DNA from: Euwallacea fornicatus | Lineage: Eukaryota; Arthropoda; Insecta; Coleoptera; Curculionidae | Length of the DNA stretch: 64,000 nt | Direction: 5' to 3' | Assembly (NCBI RefSeq): GCF_040115645.1 | Contig: NC_089560.1 | Location: 2,790,001 to 2,854,000, forward strand | Shown here: positions 59,001 to 64,000 of the stretch, piece by piece | Layout of the letters: each line of letters begins with the position of its first letter | Position numbering within the stretch: the first letter of the stretch is position 1 | Translations under genes and position numbers: made by a program | The notes under the pieces: generated by a model | What the model saw: the letters and a program-made list of their open reading frames with translations, nothing else | The model's database searches: none | What the model was told of the DNA's origin: nothing

Positions 59001-60802
59001 AAAATACGACAATTTTATAAGAAAACTGTAGACACTTACTTGAAAAAAAAAAAACAATAATTTTTAGTACCAATTTAAACTGTAAAATTCCAGAATTATT
59101 ATCTGATTCTCAGTGAATTTGAGACATTCTTTGATATATTAATCAGTTGAAATTCGTTTAAGTATTGTTAAATTTTACCGCACATTCAATGTAGTATGCA
59201 TTTCTTACATGTGGTAGGGACGTCACATCGCGTTTAAATGTGTGGGAAATTAGCAGAAAGTCCAACGATTGACTCTGCTGAACAGGGTCGATGTGTTAAT
59301 ATTACAACAAAGTGAGTCAGTGTGTGAAACTGAGTGTTATTTGATACGCACGTAACGGGTAAATCATATGTAATAATACTTAAAATATTTCCCCATACCC
59401 TTCTGACGTCCTTTATGTGAAATGTTTTATACAGTAAAAAATACATTTTCTGTCGGTTCGTCGTCTATGTTCAATTTAATTGTATTTATTTGATATCAGC
59501 TAAGAAAAGGGCTTGAGGATTTAGATATTCGAAACAAGTATTCACTCTTTTCGCTTCCTCCTATCGTTGGTGTCATCATGATGGTCCCACTAATCCCACA
59601 CCAACCGTGGAATATAAAACTTCCTTGAAGATGAGATGGATTTCACCCACATATCACCACCACGAATTATTTCCTCTTCGAAATTCACATTCTAATTATC
59701 TCGGTTTTCCCCTTGTCAAGTAAATGGTGGATTTAACCGCCTTTGGATTTCCAGCTTTAACAATTCCCTTTTCTTCTTCGAAGTTTCTCCAATTATGCAA
59801 GATGGTTCATGCTCGGAACTAATTAGTCTCGAAACACAGAATCAACATCTCCAGGCAGCTCTAGGCAATCATAATAATTTACCAAATATTCCCAGCAGCT
59901 GTATTATTACCGAATCATTGTTTGGCTAGAGTTTAATAAAAATCGTTTTATGTGTTCTTTTGCAGTATCATATGAAATTACATCGATAAACTACGTGTGG
60001 AAAAACGACGAAGACGTGCTTCGGAAGTCTCCAAGCCTAACGACCCTCAACGCTTATCTAATCAACAATCAGACCCTAATATGTCCCATACAGTCTAGTT
60101 GGAGAGGTGAGTTTTTCTTGTGCAAATATTTCAAGGATTTTCGCTGATTATAAATCTCTCGCAAATTAAAAGAAAAATCGAGAATTTATCTGGGCTTTTA
60201 CGGAGAAAAAAAGGTAAAAACGTGCCATTTATTATTTATACAACGTTCGTTCCACGATGGCTTTTATGGCCGATCTCACAAGATAATTTGTCAAGGATTA
60301 ACTGATCCTTGTACCCTCTGAAAAGCTGTACTGAATGCAAAAAGCACAAGTGACAGTGATGAATTGTAGCGGGAGTTGCAGGGTCTAACATGGCCCATTT
60401 AGCGCCAAAATCTGCGACTTTAGATCCGCCTCATAACTTTCCAACTTTTTCTGCTGTAGAGCGCTAATGTTCTCAAAATAGGTCAGATACTGTCAACACT
60501 AATAAAATCTTATGGGCTCAGAAATGTCTAGGATTAACCATATATTCCCCACATGGTTTCGAAACATTGGGCTAATCCACACTTAATCCATTTCGTAGGT
60601 TCGGATATGTATACATATTTTATATCATATCGACATTTTTTTTTTTCAGGGAACTATAGCTGCCTTCGAGTACATTTAATATTCACGAGGGATCGAGCGT
60701 TTTACTTCACCACGGTATTTATACCGGGTATAATATTGGTGACGTCTTCGTTTATTACTTTTTGGTTGGAGTGGAACGCTGTGCCAGCCCGAGTCATGAT
60801 CG
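47013..60802 (+). CDS. pHCl: pH-sensitive chloride channel-like Cys-loop receptor subunit (3' partial, exons 1-7 of coding region)
   Basis: Exons: 47013-47089, 47370-47458, 52431-52495, 55714-55934, 57622-57704, 59966-60106, 60650-60802. Phases agree throughout, giving 276 residues so far. Order: signal peptide (MGQPWMFLRAAAILLVTRQT), extracellular ligand-binding domain, Cys-loop (Cys158 and Cys172, 13 residues apart), a second Cys pair (218, 230) typical of invertebrate chloride channels, TM1 (about 245-266, FIPGIILVTSSFITFWL), then NAVPARVMIG. Pro-Ala-Arg before TM2 marks anion selectivity. The wording around QQQWYDPRLRYSNQSEY and AIHHHDDIWLPDTYFIMHGD fits insect pHCl best, from memory; HisCl or GluCl are less likely. 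Sequons NQS, NGS, NQT and NYS fit an extracellular domain. In insects this channel passes chloride in neurons or epithelia under pH control. TM2-TM4 lie beyond the window. Confidence 0.88.
47786..48853. mobile_element. Long-inverted-repeat element in a channel intron
   Basis: CAGGGTGTTTGGACAAGTTG at the left and, reverse-complemented at the right, AAGGGTGTTTGGAAGATTTG begin arms of about 200 bp. The match continues through GAAAGTAGAG, AAAATAGTAAAAAAA, CCTCCAAAGG and CTTTTTGATTAA. The AT-rich core has no ORF. It is non-autonomous and lies in the intron 47459-52430. Confidence 0.65.
48855..50170. other. Channel intron, repeat fragments only
   Basis: No gene. TATACAGGGTGTTAAAAAAA at about 50001 looks like another transposon end without a partner. 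Confidence 0.4.
50176..51040. repeat. Large fold-back element with about 340-bp arms
   Basis: The left arm (50176-50513) and right arm (50680-51040) are reverse complements at roughly three quarters identity by eye. Shared blocks include GTGATTGA, GTAAAAAGG, GACATGTCATGAA, TTTTTGTCCAATTTTTGAGA and CGAAATTATTGCAT. The spacer is about 165 bp. As RNA it would form a very long hairpin inside the channel pre-mRNA. Confidence 0.7.
51550..51700. promoter_or_regulatory. TATCGATA-containing palindromes, possible DREF-type sites
   Basis: ACTATCGATAGT (51579-51590) is a perfect 12-bp palindrome containing TATCGATA, the known DRE motif. A related AATCGATAGTG lies just before it. A GC-richer stretch follows. 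They sit deep in a channel intron, so an internal promoter is conceivable but unsupported. Confidence 0.2.
52496..55713 (+). other. Channel intron, nothing recognised
   Basis: The 3.2-kb intron has donor GTAAGT and acceptor TTTCGCATTTCAG. A motif GATTAGAGGAAATA(C/T)GAT occurs twice, about 145 bp apart (53435, 53588). No transposase or ORF is supported. Confidence 0.5.
56136..57561 (-). pseudogene. Tc1-like transposon, copy B, in a channel intron
   Basis: The ends TATACTGCGTG (56136) and CACGCAGTATA (57561) match copy A. Length 1426 bp. On the minus strand 56727-56251 encodes the C-terminal catalytic half, with QQDDARPH (second Asp present) and SSIEHIWN (Glu present). It runs on to a normal-looking tail (INNLIRSMSKRV), which copy A lost to a stop. 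The N-terminal half is frame-broken. It is better preserved at catalytic positions than copy A but still not intact. The right end lies about 60 bp from the next exon (57622). Confidence 0.85.
57705..59965 (+). other. Channel intron, nothing recognised
   Basis: The 2.3-kb intron is AT-rich. ACCCTGTGTATTTAC (58870) and CACAGGGTACTTC (58960) form a short inverted pair 90 bp apart, possibly a tiny MITE remnant. No ORF is supported. Confidence 0.45.
60107..60649 (+). other. Channel intron between loop C exons
   Basis: The 543-bp intron has donor GTGAGT and a long T tract before CAG. It holds no recognisable element. Confidence 0.6.
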
Positions 60803-61828
60803 GTAAGTAATTCCCGTTTTTATAACTAAATTTCCTGTTAGTGAGCGGCAGTGCAACTATTACTCGGAATGGTATTTTTTACGTGTTAAATGGAAACCCG
60901 GACTTGGAATGAATGGAAAATTGCCATGTTTGTCAGCGCCTGGAGGTGAACTTTAGCAGAGGGTAAACACGTAACCAGATTGCAAATGGGGCAAAAGCGC
61001 TCTATAACGAAACGACTTTGTCTCCTTTTTTGAGTTTGTTTGAGCAGTTCCTGCTGTTTCAATTTTCAAATTAATTCAGACTCGTACGGTTAGCTTTGCC
61101 AGCGTCCCGTTTCGTATAAAAATGGAAATTAAAAAAAATTAGACTTCCTCTCGATGTTTGAAGTATAAATTTACGCATCCATGTATTCCAAGGAAATTTG
61201 CACCATTAAAATCGCATTGTTCTGAAGAAGGCTCAAATTCGGCGCCACCATATTCGTAAAGGGCGGCTTCACTGGTCACGGTTAATATCGGAATAATTTT
61301 TTTCCTATACATAATAACATTTTTTACAGACCAGCGCGAAACAACTTAAATTTCAAATCTGGGGGCAACTTGGTTTCATTTCAATTGGGACGGTTTTGAA
61401 AATTTAAAGTAATCTGCATTTGAAACTTTACCTCCTTTTAAACTATGGAACTAAAGAAACCCGACGTAACCCACGCTAACAGAGTTCTAAATATCTCGTT
61501 CCAAATTAAGCCGTTAGGGAAACACGGGATAACCTCTAAATATGCATAATTAGTACGTTCTATCGAACTATCATACTCCCAACACTAATGTAAAATAAGA
61601 TAAAATCAAAATGCGGTTTTCAAAATCTGAACTTACTGAATTCATGTTTAAAATGTTCCTTGTTGGGGTTAAACAAGAAACAGAACTCAGATTCAATCTG
61701 AATTTTGTTCTCCTATGATAACACAAGTTGCAGCTTTAAGACCGGTTCCCAAATGTCCAATTAAAGAGCCAGTTTCAGTAATTGGAAAATTAGGTATTTT
61801 TTTCATATTAAATAAGATCAGATCGTCT
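60803..61828 (+). other. Start of the next channel intron
   Basis: The donor GTAAGT follows the PAR-encoding exon in phase 1. No exon for TM2 (expected to begin VTTML-like) was found to the end of the window, so this intron is at least 3.2 kb. Confidence 0.55.
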
Positions 61829-63459
61829 TATGAGAATAGTCCCATAAATACCCGACCTAGCGCTTAAAGAAGAAAAATTTTGGAAAATGTTATATTATTT
61901 CTCAACATAGTTTCCCTTTAGATCAACACACTTTTCCCGGTGATATTCTATACACTGTTCATAGTAAGAAACTTGAAATGTTTCAAAATAGGCATCAACC
62001 TCGAATTCCACCTCTTTATTATTGGCAAATCTCCTTCCATCGAACTATTTTTTCAAATTTAGAAATAGAAAATAATCTAAGGGGGCTAAATCTGACGAAT
62101 ACGATGGACGAGGAAACAAATTAGAAACCAAGTAGATTGATGTGGGCCATCATTATGACGAAAATACAGATTGGTGCGTTGCTTTGATCAAACAAGACTT
62201 TCTTTTTCGCCTAAAGAGGTCGCTTTCTTCTAATTTTTTCGCTCAAATGTTGCAATAAATTCACATAATATTTTCGATTTATGGTTTTTTCTTTAGGGGG
62301 AATAGTCAACAAAGATTATTCCATGTGAATCTCGAAAAACTGACGCCGTTACATTTCCTCCAGATAAAACGGTTTCCGCCTTCTTCTTCCCTTTAAGTTT
62401 ATCGTTTTGATTACTCTCCTGTCTTAGGTATGCAATGATAGAGTCATGTTTAATCCATGGTTATAAATCAACGCAAAAACTAGATATTAATTGCTGCCAA
62501 ATACTCCCTTGAAATATTTTCACGGAACTGTTTTTTTTTCAATTGTGAGTAATCGCATCACCCATCTTTCGCACAGCTTTCCCACGTCCAACTGCTCAGT
62601 CAAAATGCGATGTAAAGTACTTTTTAAAATGCTTATTTTCCGGAACAATTTTGCCGATTTTCATCACAATTTCTGAAGTGGTCAAATCTGAAGTGTCAGG
62701 GGGTCGACCACTGCGGAGGTCGTCTGGGCAGCTCGTACGACCGCGTTTAAACTCTGTTCCAATATTTCATAGTTGTTAAGGAAGGACCAGATTCTCCCAC
62801 AGTAAAATCTAACTCCGCTTCGATGTTGTATGGGCCATGACCTCTCAAATTAAAGTGTCGAATCGATGACCAATTTGTTTCATGTTCGCAAAACCTCTAA
62901 AAGCGTTCACTAAAACGGCTTCAGAAATCAACTTTTACACATGTGCGTTTTAGGTTTAAGTCTTTCTAATGTAGACAAATTTTTAAGAAAAAAATTACTA
63001 TCTGCAGTGGTGGCCACATAAATAAGAACAATCTTTAAAATGTACCAACCTTATTTAAAATCGGAAAAATAAAAATATTTCTCTATCGCATTAGTTCGAT
63101 ATTAAATAATATTTATTTTTATTCACATTTTTAACGTTTCCAATAATGATTTATGTTCTATTAAGGTACTTTACACGCTACAGCAGCACAAATTGATCGA
63201 AAAATTATTTCTTTGAAAACGATGTTACTTATCTATCCAAAGGAATTTTGTTTATTTATTAATTCGGTGTATAGCATTAATATAAAAAAATATATAATAT
63301 ATTGATTAAAAATAGATATAATTTATTATAAAGTACCTGATCACACAAATATGTCTATTGTTTTTGTTTTAAAAAAGTTTTACCATTTTAAAGAGCGTTC
63401 TTATTTATATAGTCACCACTGTCTATGTCAGGTCGGATACTTCTGGGATTATCCTCATA
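61829..63459 (-). pseudogene. Mariner transposon copy 2, interrupted by a MITE
   Basis: The ends TATGAGAATAGTCCCATAAA (61829) and, reverse-complemented from 63459, TATGAGGATAATCCCAGAAG match at about 26 of 32 positions. Internal sequence parallels copy 1 (6491-7695) along its length, for example CATAGTAAGAAACTTGAAATG against CATAGTAGGAAGGTTCGAATG. The catalytic D codon region reads ATG GAT TAA on the minus strand, so the transposase is dead. Without the nested 417 bp it would be 1214 bp, against 1205 bp for copy 1. It lies antisense in a channel intron. Confidence 0.8.
63005..63421. mobile_element. MITE nested in mariner copy 2
   Basis: The left end CAGTGGTGGCCACATAAATA and the reverse complement of the right end CAGTGGTGACTATATAAATA match, and homology continues to about 45 bp (AAGAAC, TTTAAAATG). 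The core is AT-rich and non-coding. A CAGTGG(T/C)GGCCA start is typical of Tc1-type ends. A TA duplication is not clean. Confidence 0.7.
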
Positions 63460-64000
63460 TCAATATTAGTTCGAAAGAACAACTTAAAGTCAGATTTATA
63501 TACTCAACGTTCAATATAGATTTGGTACTAATAAGTAAATACTAATAAACTTACTTGCCCCATTTGTATTCCCATCGGACTGCAAGTTGCCGATGAGCCC
63601 CCTTGGGCTGCCGTTGAAGATAAATCAATTTTGCCCTTTTAGCGTTGACGCTCATGACAAAAGTGTCTCGTGACGTTCTAGTTCAATAAAATGAATCGTT
63701 GACGGCACGGAATTATGTTTTGATTTTTGAAGAAATCTTAAGTTATTATGGCGAATGTATGTCGGTGAGGTATCCGAGAAGAGTCAAAATCTTAAGATCG
63801 ATGAAGAGACCCGAGTGAAGAGAGAAGGGCATTGCCACAAGAGAGAAATGAGTGCAGGAATTTGTCGGCGAACAGAAAAACATAGAACTCATATCATCTC
63901 CGTGTAATAATTCTGAGGACTTCTAGGCTTCGCGGGCGAATAATCGAACTTGTCTCGCAGCCCAACGCCAAATCCAACTTCAAGGACATGAATTGGGCTC
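63460..64000. other. Right edge, unassigned
   Basis: Sequence after about 63550 is less AT-rich than the intron before it. No splice-framed channel exon or transposase motif is visible. It remains within the channel intron if the gene continues to the right. Confidence 0.4.

Noticed and set aside
1..64000. CRISPR arrays, bacterial operons, tRNA or rRNA genes
   Set aside because: No regularly spaced identical repeats, no operon-like gene packing, and no tRNA box pair or rRNA-like stretch was seen on either strand.

Overview
The window is animal nuclear DNA, most likely from an insect and possibly a beetle. It is AT-rich, with split genes whose introns follow GT-AG rules and range from about 50 bp to several kb, and it is dense in Tc1/mariner-type transposons and MITEs. 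The insect assignment rests on the two host genes. One is a fatty acid synthase (FAS)-like gene. The other is a Cys-loop chloride channel of the insect pHCl type. Order and species are inference.

Layout. Positions 1-8765 (+) hold the 3' end of a FAS-like gene: 14 exons that join in frame to 1051 codons plus a stop, covering the central linker, enoyl reductase, ketoreductase and thioesterase. The gene begins upstream of the window. The ketoreductase is badly eroded, no acyl carrier protein domain is encoded, and the thioesterase Ser/Asp/His residues survive. Positions 8766-47000 are about 38 kb without a convincing intact gene. They hold a few exon-like relics on the minus strand (9.6-11.0 kb), Tc1/mariner copies, fold-back elements, two non-LTR reverse transcriptase relics, a diverged tandem repeat and an (AT)n tract. 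Positions 47013-60802 (+) hold the first seven coding exons of a pHCl-like channel, from signal peptide through the ligand-binding domain and first membrane helix to the PAR anion-selectivity motif. The gene runs off the right edge.

Mobile DNA is the most structured part of the window. Two copies of one mariner family sit antisense in introns of the two host genes, at 6491-7695 and 61829-63459. Their length difference is explained by a 417-bp inverted-repeat MITE nested in the second. Two Tc1-like copies (32050-33484 and 56136-57561) share termini and the same apparent one-base frameshift beside the first catalytic Asp, so they were probably mobilised in trans. Several 0.5-1.1 kb fold-back elements have 150-340 bp arms. 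The two host genes have no obvious functional link.

All coordinates come from reading splice signals and frame by eye. No alignment or database search was possible.
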